From NCBI RefSeq assembly GCF_905220995.1, contig NZ_CAJNBJ010000016.1:496001-560000 (forward strand): a stretch of 64,000 nucleotides of DNA, in the 5' to 3' direction. The notes under the pieces were generated by a model. It did not search any database. It saw only the letters and a list, made by a program, of their open reading frames with translations, and was not told the DNA's origin. Below are positions 15,071 to 24,152 of this stretch, in pieces (positions within the stretch are counted from its first letter, which is position 1; the number at the start of each line of letters is the position of its first letter). Source of the stretch: Nitrospira defluvii (GTDB taxonomy: Bacteria; Nitrospirota; Nitrospiria; Nitrospirales; Nitrospiraceae). The translations under genes and the position numbers were made by a program.

Positions 15071-17852
15071 ACTGTCTGCCCTCGAGATCTGCCGCCTGGC
15101 GCCCAGCCAAGTGTATCGCGCCCTCACCACAAGCCCTCAGGGGCTGTCGGCGGACGACGTGCGACGCCGGACCATCCGGGACGGCCCGAACAGCCTGCAG
15201 GCCCTGCGCCGCACCCCGCTGATCAGCCGGTTTGCACGTCAATTCACACACTTTCTGGCGCTCCTCCTCTGGGTGGCGGCAGGCTTGGCCTTTCTCGCCG
15301 ACGCGCTGCATGAAGGCCAAGGCATGGCCACGCTCGGCTGGGCGATTCTCGGGGTTATTCTCATCAATGCGGTGTTTGCCTTTCTCCAGGAGTACAAGGC
15401 CGAACGCGCCGTTCAAGCCTTGCGCAACCTGTTGCCGGCCAAAGCCTGGGTGATGCGCGACGGCCAGCAACAACAGATCGCCCGGAGCGAACTCGTGCCG
15501 GGGGATGTGCTCATCCTGGAAGAAGGCGAGCAGGTGCCTGCCGATGCCAGACTGACAGAGGCCGTGGGCATGCGCGTCGATAATTCCTCGCTCACGGGCG
15601 AATCGAAACCCCAACGGCGGATCGCCGAGCCCATCACCGACGGCCATCCGCTCGACATCCCCAATCTGGTCTTCGCCGGCACCACGGTCTTATCCGGACA
15701 TGGTCAGGGGGTGGTGTTCGCCACCGGACTTAAGACCGAATTCGGAAAAATTGCGCGCCTGACCACTACCGTCCAGACGGGCTTGAGTCCGCTGCAGCAG
15801 GAAATCGTGAAAGTGACCCACGTGGTCGCCGGACTCTCCCTGGTCATGGGGTTGATCTTTTTTACCATCGGCGTCGGAATGGGATTGGGCTTCTGGACGA
15901 GTGCGATTTTCGGCATCGGCATCATCGTGGCCAACGTACCCGAGGGCTTGCTCCCGACGGTCACCCTCGCCCTCGCCATGGGCAGCCAGCGCATGGCGGC
16001 GCGCAAAGCACTCATCAAACACCTCGCCTCCGTCGAAACCCTGGGCTGCACCACCGTCATCTGCACCGACAAGACGGGCACGCTGACGGAAAACCGTATG
16101 CGGGTGGACAAACTCTACGTCGACGACCTGGTTGTGGAATCCCGGGAAAGCTGCTTGTTTACCAGGAACCGGCTTATCAGTGCCGCCGAGGCCGAACGCT
16201 GGCGGCCGCTCTTCGATGCCATGGTGCACTGCAACAACGCGAAGCGCACACGCCGACCGGACGGCCGCAGCCAGGCCACCGGTGATCCCACCGAAACCGC
16301 ACTACTGGAGTTTGCCGCCGACCATGGACTCCTCCACCGTCCGCCATTGCGGCGTATGGGCGAACTGCCCTTCGATGCGGATCGCAAACGCATGACCACC
16401 CTCCACTGGGGCGAGGGGCGCCTCCTCGCCTTCACGAAAGGGGCGCCGGAATCGGTGCTCCCCCTGTGCACCAGGCAACAGAGCTCATCGGCGGTTACGG
16501 AACTCACCTTGGACGAACGGAAGAAGGTCCTGGCCCAGGGACAAGTCTTCGCGCAACAGGCCTATCGAGTGCTGGCCCTGGCCATGCGTGAGGTGGAACG
16601 GGGCGTAGAGGAGCTGGACGCCGACACTGTCGAACATGGGCTGACCTTTCTCGGACTGGTGGCCATGATGGACCCTCCACACCGCGAGGTGCCTGACGCC
16701 ATCACCACATGCCGGCGGGCCGGGATTCGGGTCATCATGATTACGGGCGACCACCCCCTGACGGCCCTGGCGATCGCACGAAAGATCGGTCTGGCGCAGG
16801 AATCGGTCGTGACGGCGCCGGGCCGTTTCGTGCCGGTCATCGAAGGCTCGCAGATCGACACCTTCAGCGACGACCAACTCCGCCGCCTGCTCACCCCGAC
16901 GTCACCGGGAGAACCTGATCCCATCTTCGCCCGCATGGCGCCCCGACACAAAATGCGCATCGTGTCGGTGCTCAAAGGGATGCGCGAAGTCGTGGCCGTC
17001 ACCGGCGATGGCGTGAACGATGCCCCGGCGCTGAAGACGGCGGACATCGGGATCGCCATGGGCGTGGCCGGGACGGATGTGGCCAAGGAAACGGCGTCGA
17101 TGATCCTGCTGGACGACAATTTCGCCACGATCGTCAGTGCGATCGAGGAAGGGCGCGCCGTCTTCACGAACATCCGTAAATTCATCACCTACGTGCTCGC
17201 GAGCAACGTGCCGGAAGTCATGCCCTACCTGGCATTCGGCCTCTCGTCGGCGCCGTTGGCACTGACCGTGCCGCAAATTCTCGCCGTGGATCTGGGTACC
17301 GACATGGTTCCGGCATTAGCCCTTGCAGCGGAGCCTCCGCACGGCAACATCATGGATGAGCCTCCCCGACCACGAACAGAGCGGCTGCTCAACCGTGAGG
17401 TGCTGGTGAGGGCCTATGGCTTCCTCGGATTGATCGAAACGGCCATTGCCATGGGAGGATTTTTTCTGTATCTGCATAGCCAGGGTTGGACGTGGGGGAC
17501 CCCACTCGACTGGAACGCGCCGCTATATAAGGAGGCCACGACCGTGACCTTTGCCGGAATTGTCGCCGCACAAGCGGCCAACGTGTTTGCCTGCCGATCC
17601 GACCGGACTTCCGCGTTCCGCCTCGGCTGGTTCAGCAATCCGTTGATCGTGGTCGGCATCGTCGTGGAGAGCACCCTCCTGTTGATCTTGACGTACAGCC
17701 CGGTGGGGCACTGGGTCCTGGGCACCGCGTCCCTCCCGGCCTGGATCTTCATCCCTCTGATTGTGGGCGCCATCGGACTGCTGCTCGCCGACGAACTCCA
17801 CAAGCTCGTCGGCGGACGGCTGAAAGCCAGACAGCCGGTGCCGGCGAAGTGA
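15063..17852 (+). CDS. P-type cation-transporting ATPase (type II, Ca/Na/H-like)
   Basis: 929 residues. An N-terminal cation-ATPase domain (LSADDVRRRTIRDGPNSL) precedes the A domain with SLTGES, the PEGLLP segment in M4, phosphorylation motif CTDKTGTLT with Asp336, and hinge GDGVNDAPALK near residue 648. About ten membrane segments are expected. The M4 sequence ANVPEGLLP and M6 VDLGTDMVPA fit the Ca/Na-K-type group; the ion cannot be assigned from sequence alone. GTG 15063 with a GAGG just upstream is preferred to TTG 15048. Coupled to the Usp gene; a four-CBS protein follows 104 bp downstream. Confidence 0.92.
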   Translation: MPELSALEICRLAPSQVYRALTTSPQGLSADDVRRRTIRDGPNSLQALRRTPLISRFARQFTHFLALLLWVAAGLAFLADALHEGQGMATLGWAILGVILINAVFAFLQEYKAERAVQALRNLLPAKAWVMRDGQQQQIARSELVPGDVLILEEGEQVPADARLTEAVGMRVDNSSLTGESKPQRRIAEPITDGHPLDIPNLVFAGTTVLSGHGQGVVFATGLKTEFGKIARLTTTVQTGLSPLQQEIVKVTHVVAGLSLVMGLIFFTIGVGMGLGFWTSAIFGIGIIVANVPEGLLPTVTLALAMGSQRMAARKALIKHLASVETLGCTTVICTDKTGTLTENRMRVDKLYVDDLVVESRESCLFTRNRLISAAEAERWRPLFDAMVHCNNAKRTRRPDGRSQATGDPTETALLEFAADHGLLHRPPLRRMGELPFDADRKRMTTLHWGEGRLLAFTKGAPESVLPLCTRQQSSSAVTELTLDERKKVLAQGQVFAQQAYRVLALAMREVERGVEELDADTVEHGLTFLGLVAMMDPPHREVPDAITTCRRAGIRVIMITGDHPLTALAIARKIGLAQESVVTAPGRFVPVIEGSQIDTFSDDQLRRLLTPTSPGEPDPIFARMAPRHKMRIVSVLKGMREVVAVTGDGVNDAPALKTADIGIAMGVAGTDVAKETASMILLDDNFATIVSAIEEGRAVFTNIRKFITYVLASNVPEVMPYLAFGLSSAPLALTVPQILAVDLGTDMVPALALAAEPPHGNIMDEPPRPRTERLLNREVLVRAYGFLGLIETAIAMGGFFLYLHSQGWTWGTPLDWNAPLYKEATTVTFAGIVAAQAANVFACRSDRTSAFRLGWFSNPLIVVGIVVESTLLLILTYSPVGHWVLGTASLPAWIFIPLIVGAIGLLLADELHKLVGGRLKARQPVPAK

Positions 17853-17956
17853 GGGCGAACAGGGGCATTCGAGGTGATCGTACCTATGCCTGAAAGACCA
17901 CCGGTATCAGACAAACCATGCCTCAGCGAAACGTGTGCTGAAGAAAAGGAGCGCGT

Positions 17957-18808
17957 ATGACGACCGCATCGGGCCAGCATGTCAGCGACTATATGCACCG
18001 CCAATTGGAAGTGGTCCCACAAGACACCTCCGTCGTGACCGTCGCCGCCAGAATGAAAACCCGCAGTATCGGGTCGGTCCTAGTGGAATCCTTCGACCGC
18101 CCGCATAACGATTGCCGCATCGCGGGCATTGTCACCGAGACCGACCTGGTTTCGAAGGTCCTGGCGCAGGGCAAGGTTCCCTCCAGAACCAGCATGGCGG
18201 ACATTATGAGCAGCCCGCTCATTACCATCGCACCGGATCGTCCGATGGTCGATGCCAGCCATCTGATGCAAACCAAGAACGTGCGCCACCTGGTGGTGAC
18301 CGAGGGAACGGACGTCCTCGGCGTGATCTCGGTCCGCGACCTCGTGCGGCACTTCGTCGATGCCGACGGCGGGCCGGTGCAAGCGCTGTCGAATGTGTAC
18401 CGTCCGTTGAGCGTCCTCATGAAAACCGCCATTGAAACCATCGGCAGCGAGGAAACCGCGCTGGCCGCAGCCCAACGCATGAGCGAGAAACACATCGGTG
18501 CGCTCTTTGTGATCGAGGCCGATGAACTGGTGGGGATCATCACCGAAGGCGATCTGGTGCGAAAGCTCCTCGCCTATCAACTCGATCCGGAGGCGATGCG
18601 GGTGGGCGCCCTCATGAACTCGCCGTTGCTCGACATCGACATCAACCGCACAATCCGAGACGCCAGCGAGCGGATGGCGGCGAAGCGAATCCGGCATCTG
18701 GCCGTCACGGAGCATGAGAAAGTCGTCGGCGTTCTCTCAATCCGGGATCTGGTCAAGATGGTCGCCATTCGGGACCGCCCGGATTTTCTAAAACGCGGTT
18801 CGGCCTGA
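17957..18808 (+). CDS. Four-CBS-domain regulatory protein
   Basis: 283 residues, two Bateman modules. CBS blocks include GIVTETDLVSKVL, VRHLVVTEGTDVLGVISVRDL, GALFVIEADELVGIITEGDLV and IRHLAVTEHEKVVGVLSIRDL. No catalytic or DNA-binding domain is attached. The gene has an AAAGGAGCGCGT ribosome site. Its place after the Usp-ATPase pair suggests an adenylate-sensing regulator of ion transport, which is inference only. Confidence 0.9.
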   Translation: MTTASGQHVSDYMHRQLEVVPQDTSVVTVAARMKTRSIGSVLVESFDRPHNDCRIAGIVTETDLVSKVLAQGKVPSRTSMADIMSSPLITIAPDRPMVDASHLMQTKNVRHLVVTEGTDVLGVISVRDLVRHFVDADGGPVQALSNVYRPLSVLMKTAIETIGSEETALAAAQRMSEKHIGALFVIEADELVGIITEGDLVRKLLAYQLDPEAMRVGALMNSPLLDIDINRTIRDASERMAAKRIRHLAVTEHEKVVGVLSIRDLVKMVAIRDRPDFLKRGSA

Positions 18809-18936
18809 GCGGAGCCGCGTCGGCCGCCGGCATTCATCAACCATTCATCTGCGCTTCATAGGATCTTCATGTTGCGATCCTATTCTGACCGGATCGTGTG
18901 CCCTGTCGGGACACCCCTGCGTCTGTCGTCATACAC

Positions 18937-19968
18937 ATGGCCGCTGAACTCTCACGCCGCATTCTCACCCTGTGTCTCTCGATCGCCCTCCTGCAGGGCT
19001 GCGCCGGAGGGCTCCATGTCCGGGCGGCGGACGACGACGAGGACGAGATTACCGAGAGTCACTGCGTCCCCACGACGAGTCCACCCACACAAGTCGTCGG
19101 CCTTCCGCCCATCGGTACCACTTACCGAATCGACAACCCCTCGCCGACCGCCTCTCCCACCCCGATCGAGTCTCTGCGGTTCTCGCCGCGAGCCAGGGAA
19201 ATTGCCGCAATCATCGGCGTGCACCATCTCTTGGCTGAATTTCAGTTGCTCGAAGGAGATCTGGCGCGCGGGTGGGACGGCGCCTCATTGCGCTCCCTGG
19301 CCATCCGTCAGGAATTGTCCGACCGTCTGCTCCTGGCCCTCGTCGAGGCCAACAGTATTGCCGCCGAGCTGGAGTGCGAGAAGGCGCGGGCAGAGGACCT
19401 GGCCTCTCAGCTGGAGGAGATCCGCAACGATGTCCAACAGGGGCGCACGGTCATGGCGATTCTGGCCGACTCCATTTCGGGCGTCTTCGCCGGCACCTTT
19501 TTGCTCCTGGGATCGGAGATTCTGTCCGGCTTGATTGATCTCTCGGGCAGCGTGGCGGCGTTGGGATTCGGGGTGGCCGCATTAGGCGGAGACCAAGCTT
19601 ATGAGTTCAAGCATGGGCGCAACCTCATGGCCGATGTGTGGCACAACGATCAGTCTCGCCGGCAATTTCCTCAGCCAGTCTGGCGCTATCTGAACAGTCC
19701 CATCCGCCCCAACGGCAAACGGAGCCGCCGAGACCACATCATCGGCAACTGGCGGCCCCGCCTCGGGAAGCCAGGGTCAAAGGGAGAGCAGCGGTTGGTG
19801 GAGCTCTATTTCGGCAGGGGCGGCATCTACCGCATCAACGAACTCCGGCATCGCAGCGAGATGCTGGGCCTGCTCAAGACGCAGGTCAATCTGATGACCC
19901 AGGACCTGACTCTGCTCTTCCTCGAAACCCTGCATCATCTGCCGTCCCATCCCGAAGATCCCGTCTGA
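18937..19968 (+). CDS. Lipoprotein of unknown function
   Basis: 343 residues. The lipobox ALLQGC puts the lipidated Cys at 22. An acidic patch (DDDEDEITE) and a Ser/Thr/Pro-rich stretch follow. Residues about 130-165 (LECEKARAEDLASQLEE) are coiled-coil, then a Gly/Ala/Leu hydrophobic hairpin (about 170-205) that could be membrane-inserted. The C-terminal part is basic. I do not recognise a family. Start 18937 is chosen because the lipobox is then at the expected distance. Monocistronic as far as can be seen. Confidence 0.75.
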   Translation: MAAELSRRILTLCLSIALLQGCAGGLHVRAADDDEDEITESHCVPTTSPPTQVVGLPPIGTTYRIDNPSPTASPTPIESLRFSPRAREIAAIIGVHHLLAEFQLLEGDLARGWDGASLRSLAIRQELSDRLLLALVEANSIAAELECEKARAEDLASQLEEIRNDVQQGRTVMAILADSISGVFAGTFLLLGSEILSGLIDLSGSVAALGFGVAALGGDQAYEFKHGRNLMADVWHNDQSRRQFPQPVWRYLNSPIRPNGKRSRRDHIIGNWRPRLGKPGSKGEQRLVELYFGRGGIYRINELRHRSEMLGLLKTQVNLMTQDLTLLFLETLHHLPSHPEDPV

Positions 19969-20105
19969 CCGCACCACGCCAGTCTCGACGTTTTGATTGC
20001 GCCCACCCGCCACGAACGGTAGACTCGCTCCATACGTGATGTTCCCACGCCTGCGCGCATGACGGATCGAGTCACTCGCCCCCTCTTAGACGAATGGAGC
20101 CGCTG

Positions 20106-20861
20106 ATGTTGGACTGGCTTGCCAATCCTGAAGTATGGATCGCCCTGGGAACCCTTACCGCATTGGAAATCGTGCTGGGCATCGACAATATCATCTTCCT
20201 GTCCGTCCTGGTCGGCCGCCTGCCGGAGTCGCAACGCGCCGTCGCGCGCCGGGTGGGCCTGGGTCTCGCCATGATGGCCAGGCTCGGGCTGCTGTTTTCG
20301 ATTTCCTGGGTCATGGGCTTGACCAAACCCTGGTTCACGGTGTTCGGTCACGGAGTCTCGGGCCGTGATGTGATTTTGATCGGGGGCGGGCTGTTCCTCA
20401 TGGCCAAGGCCACGCACGAAATTCACAACAGCCTGGAGGGTGTCGAGGAGGGCCACAAGCCCGCCGCCGCCGCGGGCCTCGGGATGGTGCTGCTCCAGAT
20501 CGCGCTCCTGGACATCGTCTTTTCGTTGGACTCCGTGATCACAGCCGTCGGCCTCGTCGAGCATGTATCGATCATGGCGGTGGCCATCATCCTGGCCGTG
20601 GTGGTGATGCTGATGGCCGCGAAGGCGATCGGCGATTTCGTGGAAGCGCATCCGACGATCAAGATTCTGGCCCTGTCGTTCTTGATCCTGGTCGGCGTGA
20701 CCTTGATGGTCGAGGGATTCGACGTGCACGTCCCGAAGGGCTACATTTATTTCTCCATGGCTTTTTCGGTCACGGTGGAGATGCTGAATATTCGCATGCG
20801 CAAGAAGCGGGCTGCGCCGGTCAAACTGCATAGCCGGTATGCGGAGGAGCCGCGGCCCTAA
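20106..20861 (+). CDS. TerC family integral membrane protein
   Basis: 251 residues with about seven membrane helices. The conserved TerC blocks are GTLTALEIVLGIDNIIFLS and DIVFSLDSVITAVG, each with the acidic residues thought to bind metal ions. The family exports Mn(II) or supports envelope metal loading in other bacteria. ATG 20106 is preferred over 20094 because GGAG lies 6 bp before it and the N-terminus MLDWLANPEVWIALG aligns with known members. Convergent with the methyltransferase gene. Confidence 0.9.
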   Translation: MLDWLANPEVWIALGTLTALEIVLGIDNIIFLSVLVGRLPESQRAVARRVGLGLAMMARLGLLFSISWVMGLTKPWFTVFGHGVSGRDVILIGGGLFLMAKATHEIHNSLEGVEEGHKPAAAAGLGMVLLQIALLDIVFSLDSVITAVGLVEHVSIMAVAIILAVVVMLMAAKAIGDFVEAHPTIKILALSFLILVGVTLMVEGFDVHVPKGYIYFSMAFSVTVEMLNIRMRKKRAAPVKLHSRYAEEPRP

Positions 20862-20888
20862 CCCCACGGCACAGTCTTACGCGTGGGG
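20862..20888. terminator. Hairpin between convergent genes
   Basis: CCCCACG and CGTGGGG form a 7-bp stem with a 13-base loop between the stops of the TerC gene and the methyltransferase gene. No T run follows on either strand, so termination is only plausible. Part of it lies inside the last codons of the methyltransferase. Confidence 0.3.
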
Positions 20889-21671
20889 CTTCCAACCACT
20901 CAGTGCGCAACGCCGGGCCGTCAACGGGATCATACTCTCAAGATCCGCTGCTACGCTGCTCATGACCGTATCGGCCAGCCCGGCGTCTTCGAAACATTCG
21001 TAGGCATCGTCGAGAAATCCACCACGTAACAGCGGATGCTGGAGAAACCGTTGCCCGGACCCACTGGCCACCTCAAGCGGCCGCTCGATCACGTCGATCC
21101 GCTCCATAGCGAGCTGTTCCAGCCAACCACGCGCCTCCGCCGCCGAGGGCCGCTCCGCCACATGCGCGGCCAGCCGTTCACGCTCGATGGTCAATCCATG
21201 TCGGCTCATTTCCTGGTCGATTCGCTTCCAGATGGAATCGAACGTGCCGAGCGAGGGAAAGGTCAACACCAACTGACCGCCGGGTTCCAGATGTTCGATG
21301 AGTCCCTTCATCGCCTCAAACCGATTCGGTCGGAGGAACATCACGGAGAGATTGCCGGTGATACGTTGGAATGTGGGAAGGGATGCGGGAAGGGCGCGCA
21401 TGTCGACACAGTCGAATCGCAACCAGGGAAGCTCGGCCCGCTGAATGGCGCGCGCGCTCGCGACCTGGCTCCGGCTGGCATCGATGCCGATCACGGAGCC
21501 TGTCGGACCGACGCGCTCCGCCAGGTAAAACGCTGGAATGCCATGACCGGAGGCAATGTCGAGGATGCGCAGCCCCGTACGGAGATCGAGTTGTTCCAGC
21601 AGGAGCTCGGCAAATGGCGTCGACCAGTCATCCTGCGCAGGGAGGGGCCATGTCCTCGTCTGAACCTTCAT
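20877..21671 (-). CDS. SAM-dependent methyltransferase (class I)
   Basis: 264 residues. Motif I is LDIASGHGIPAF, with GIDASRSQVASARA as the acidic loop and PGGQLVLTFPS as a later strand, the UbiE/type-11 pattern. Substrate unknown. ATG 21671 (MKVQTRTWPLPAQDDW) is chosen because the upstream extension is Arg/Leu-rich low-similarity sequence. Cytoplasmic. No obvious operon partner; the SHOCT lipoprotein gene ends about 90 bp upstream on the same strand. Confidence 0.85.
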   Translation of the reverse strand: MKVQTRTWPLPAQDDWSTPFAELLLEQLDLRTGLRILDIASGHGIPAFYLAERVGPTGSVIGIDASRSQVASARAIQRAELPWLRFDCVDMRALPASLPTFQRITGNLSVMFLRPNRFEAMKGLIEHLEPGGQLVLTFPSLGTFDSIWKRIDQEMSRHGLTIERERLAAHVAERPSAAEARGWLEQLAMERIDVIERPLEVASGSGQRFLQHPLLRGGFLDDAYECFEDAGLADTVMSSVAADLESMIPLTARRCALSGWKPHA

Positions 21672-21762
21672 GCCCCGGCATCTTACTCGAAGAGGCAGGG
21701 GCAAGCCAGAATTCTCTCCAGCCGGACCCAATCGCGGACCCCGAAGGGCGTGCACATCGCTG

Positions 21763-22575
21763 TTACAACCGCTCCAACAGTTGCTGTTTCTTTAGGCGAT
21801 ACTCCTCTTCCGTGATCAATTCCTGGTCGCGAAGACGCTTGAGCACCGCAAGCCGTTCTTCCAACGAAGACACCGCGGGAAGACTGGGCGGTCCCTCGGG
21901 AGCAGCCGGCGCTACCTCTTCACGCCGACCGGAACGGTCGATCACCAGCTCCACCGGATCGAGGCGAAACACCCCCCCGCCGCCGGACGGCTGGTTCACC
22001 AAGGTCTGGTGGTTCCCCGGCACCAGTTCATAAAACGTTCCAGCCTGTGCAAAGAGGGGGTCGATCCAAATTTGTCGCTGGATCGACGGCATCGTGACCG
22101 CCACCCGGCAATTGGCCAGTCGGAGGTGCATTCGACCCGCCTCAACGAACCAGGCACCGGAGGTCACCTGGGTCACTCCCGTCTCCGATGGGCGGGCCAG
22201 CGCGAAGACAACCTGTTCCTGCTCGGTTGCCTGTCGAAACGCCTGCCGGAGTGAGGCTCCGAAGGCATGCACCTCTTCATCGAGAAACAGCGATTCCGTG
22301 GCCCCCTGGTACGACGGCCCGAGCAAAGGGCTGTGCGTGCTGCGCACCATCACACCACGCAGGACTGTCTCCCACTCTGCCTGCGACAGATTTACCGGAT
22401 GCTGAAATCGACTTCCCTGATCGTTCGACCGAAGCTTCGTCAGCGGCACAATTCGCACCAGCCGTTGATCGCCGCAGGAGAAGCAGGGGGGCTCGGCTTG
22501 AGGTGCCGCACTCGCGCAACCGACCAATACCAGGCACAGCCAAAGCCATAACGCCCTATCCCATCGCATGGACAT
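21763..22575 (-). CDS. Lipoprotein with C-terminal SHOCT domain
   Basis: 270 residues. The lipobox LVLVGC places the lipidated Cys at about residue 20. Mature N-terminus has PCFSCGDQ. The last 35 residues, LEERLAVLKRLRDQEL then ITEEEYRLKKQQLLE, match the short SHOCT helical pair often found at protein ends and thought to mediate oligomerisation. The central 200 residues are not recognised. A GGAGGGGAGCG site precedes ATG 22575. It lies 38 bp downstream of the cytochrome-porin gene on the same strand and may be co-transcribed with it. Confidence 0.8.
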   Translation of the reverse strand: MSMRWDRALWLWLCLVLVGCASAAPQAEPPCFSCGDQRLVRIVPLTKLRSNDQGSRFQHPVNLSQAEWETVLRGVMVRSTHSPLLGPSYQGATESLFLDEEVHAFGASLRQAFRQATEQEQVVFALARPSETGVTQVTSGAWFVEAGRMHLRLANCRVAVTMPSIQRQIWIDPLFAQAGTFYELVPGNHQTLVNQPSGGGGVFRLDPVELVIDRSGRREEVAPAAPEGPPSLPAVSSLEERLAVLKRLRDQELITEEEYRLKKQQLLERL

Positions 22576-22613
22576 CGCTCCCCTCCCTGACCACTGTGTC
22601 CCTGCCGGATCGT

Positions 22614-24080
22614 TCAGTACGCAAAATCGAACCCGACCAACATCGTCTGGCCGAGGAGATCACCGCCGTTCGTTCCCACGCCGGTCGTGCGGTAACTGTT
22701 GTACTCCGCATGGAGAGCCAAGTCGGTCCTGGTCGAGTGATGAATGAAGTATCGGACCAACACCGTATGTGAATCGACGTTATTATAATTCTTGGCAAAC
22801 GTCGGGTCGCCTTGGCGATTGTTCCGAATGAGATCATAGCGGTACGCAAAAAACCAATCCGGCATCTCCAACAACGGCAACAGCGCCGGCGCATAATCGA
22901 GTTCGACAAAGGCCCCGTTCCATGAGGCGTTTTGCGCGTCGGCAATGCCCTGCGATACGAACATGTTCTTGCTGTCGTTCCCCCACATCCAGGCCCCGAA
23001 CAAATTCCATTCCCCATTCAACGTCAGACTCACATCCACCCCCAGACGAGTGAACGGTTGCCCGCTCCCGGCCACGGCCTGGCAGGTCGGGCAGGTCGGG
23101 TTCACCAACGTCGGTGCGGTGCCGTAGGCGCCGAAGAGGCCGACCCGCTGTCCCGTGACGATGCCGTACCCACCGAACGATTGCGTGACATGGCCGTAGA
23201 AGTTGACGTTCCTCCCACCCGTTCCGCAGGTGGTGCCCGACGCGCAGCCGCTCAAGGGGCCGGAAAAACTATTTGTCGCCAGGGCAGAGAGGGAATATCG
23301 AAAGTACCCGTCGGTGCCTGCCGTCTTTTTGATGCCCGATAACTCCGCGCCGGGTTGATTTTCACCGATGGCAAACGTATTCGGATTGAGATAGGAACTG
23401 GTGGACGTGCCGCCGATCGTCGCCGTGTAGGGCGTCCCCGGCATGTAATGGTACATCGCAAACGTCGTGTTCAAGGTCGGGCTGCGCTTTTCACTGAACG
23501 GAAGGTCGAGCTCGAATTTGCCGACCTTGAGGTTGAGCAAGTAGTCGCCGCTCACGCTCTTCACCCCGAAAAATCGTTCGAGCCGCATGAGACGGACGAA
23601 CGCCGCTTCCAAGTCGCCATCCGACCCGCCAGTCCCGAAGCCTGCGCTGCCGAGCCCTGGCGTGAAGACGACGCCGAAGGCCAGGTTGCGATCGAGCGTC
23701 CCGAAACTCAGCAGATCCAGGCCGGTGAAACCAAAACCGCCCGTCGTCACACCGCGTCCATCCGTCCGCACATTCGCCGCCTGATACCCAACGGTGGTCC
23801 GCAGCGACACCGGCCAATAACCCATCCCGATGCCTTCATACACCGGCGAATCCGCATCGGACCCGAGTTGGTAGCCGCGATCCCGGAACAGATTGCCGAA
23901 ATCGTTCAACTTCGGAAATCCCGGTACGTGGCAGACGTTACACTTAAAATCATATTTGCGGGCAAATGCCGGAATCGCCTCGGCCTTCTGGACGAGTCCG
24001 CTCAATTCGTAGCTGACCAGCGCGAACAAGACGAGCAGCGCCGCGATCCCAGCCCTGACATGACTGATCGAGTACTTCAT
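22614..24080 (-). CDS. Cyc2-like fused monohaem cytochrome-outer-membrane porin
   Basis: 488 residues. A signal peptide is followed by AIPAFARKYDFKCNVCH, whose haem site is Cys47-Cys50-His51, and then PGFPKLNDFGNLFRDRGYQ. The A-X-P-X-F-A-R-(K/Q) lead-in, CXXCH, and P-X-L-N-X-F-G run are the features of Cyc2-type outer-membrane cytochromes. The remaining 420 residues alternate aromatic/hydrophobic strands with Gly/Asn/Ser turns and end GQTMLVGFDFAY, a terminal aromatic as in beta-barrels. Length fits Cyc2 proteins. It would move electrons across the outer membrane; Fe(II) is the known substrate of true Cyc2, but the substrate here is unproven. GGGAGGGAGCG precedes ATG 24080. Confidence 0.8.
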   Translation of the reverse strand: MKYSISHVRAGIAALLVLFALVSYELSGLVQKAEAIPAFARKYDFKCNVCHVPGFPKLNDFGNLFRDRGYQLGSDADSPVYEGIGMGYWPVSLRTTVGYQAANVRTDGRGVTTGGFGFTGLDLLSFGTLDRNLAFGVVFTPGLGSAGFGTGGSDGDLEAAFVRLMRLERFFGVKSVSGDYLLNLKVGKFELDLPFSEKRSPTLNTTFAMYHYMPGTPYTATIGGTSTSSYLNPNTFAIGENQPGAELSGIKKTAGTDGYFRYSLSALATNSFSGPLSGCASGTTCGTGGRNVNFYGHVTQSFGGYGIVTGQRVGLFGAYGTAPTLVNPTCPTCQAVAGSGQPFTRLGVDVSLTLNGEWNLFGAWMWGNDSKNMFVSQGIADAQNASWNGAFVELDYAPALLPLLEMPDWFFAYRYDLIRNNRQGDPTFAKNYNNVDSHTVLVRYFIHHSTRTDLALHAEYNSYRTTGVGTNGGDLLGQTMLVGFDFAY

Positions 24081-24152
24081 CGCTCCCTCCCACGACTCAC
24101 TGTGTCGTCGAACATTCCATCGGCCCCGGCATCGACCTGGCCCGACGGGTGA

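Noticed and set aside
19935-20867. 310-codon minus-strand frame over TerC
   Set aside because: His/Asp/Gln-rich low-complexity translation mirroring membrane-helix codons of TerC; no start signal.
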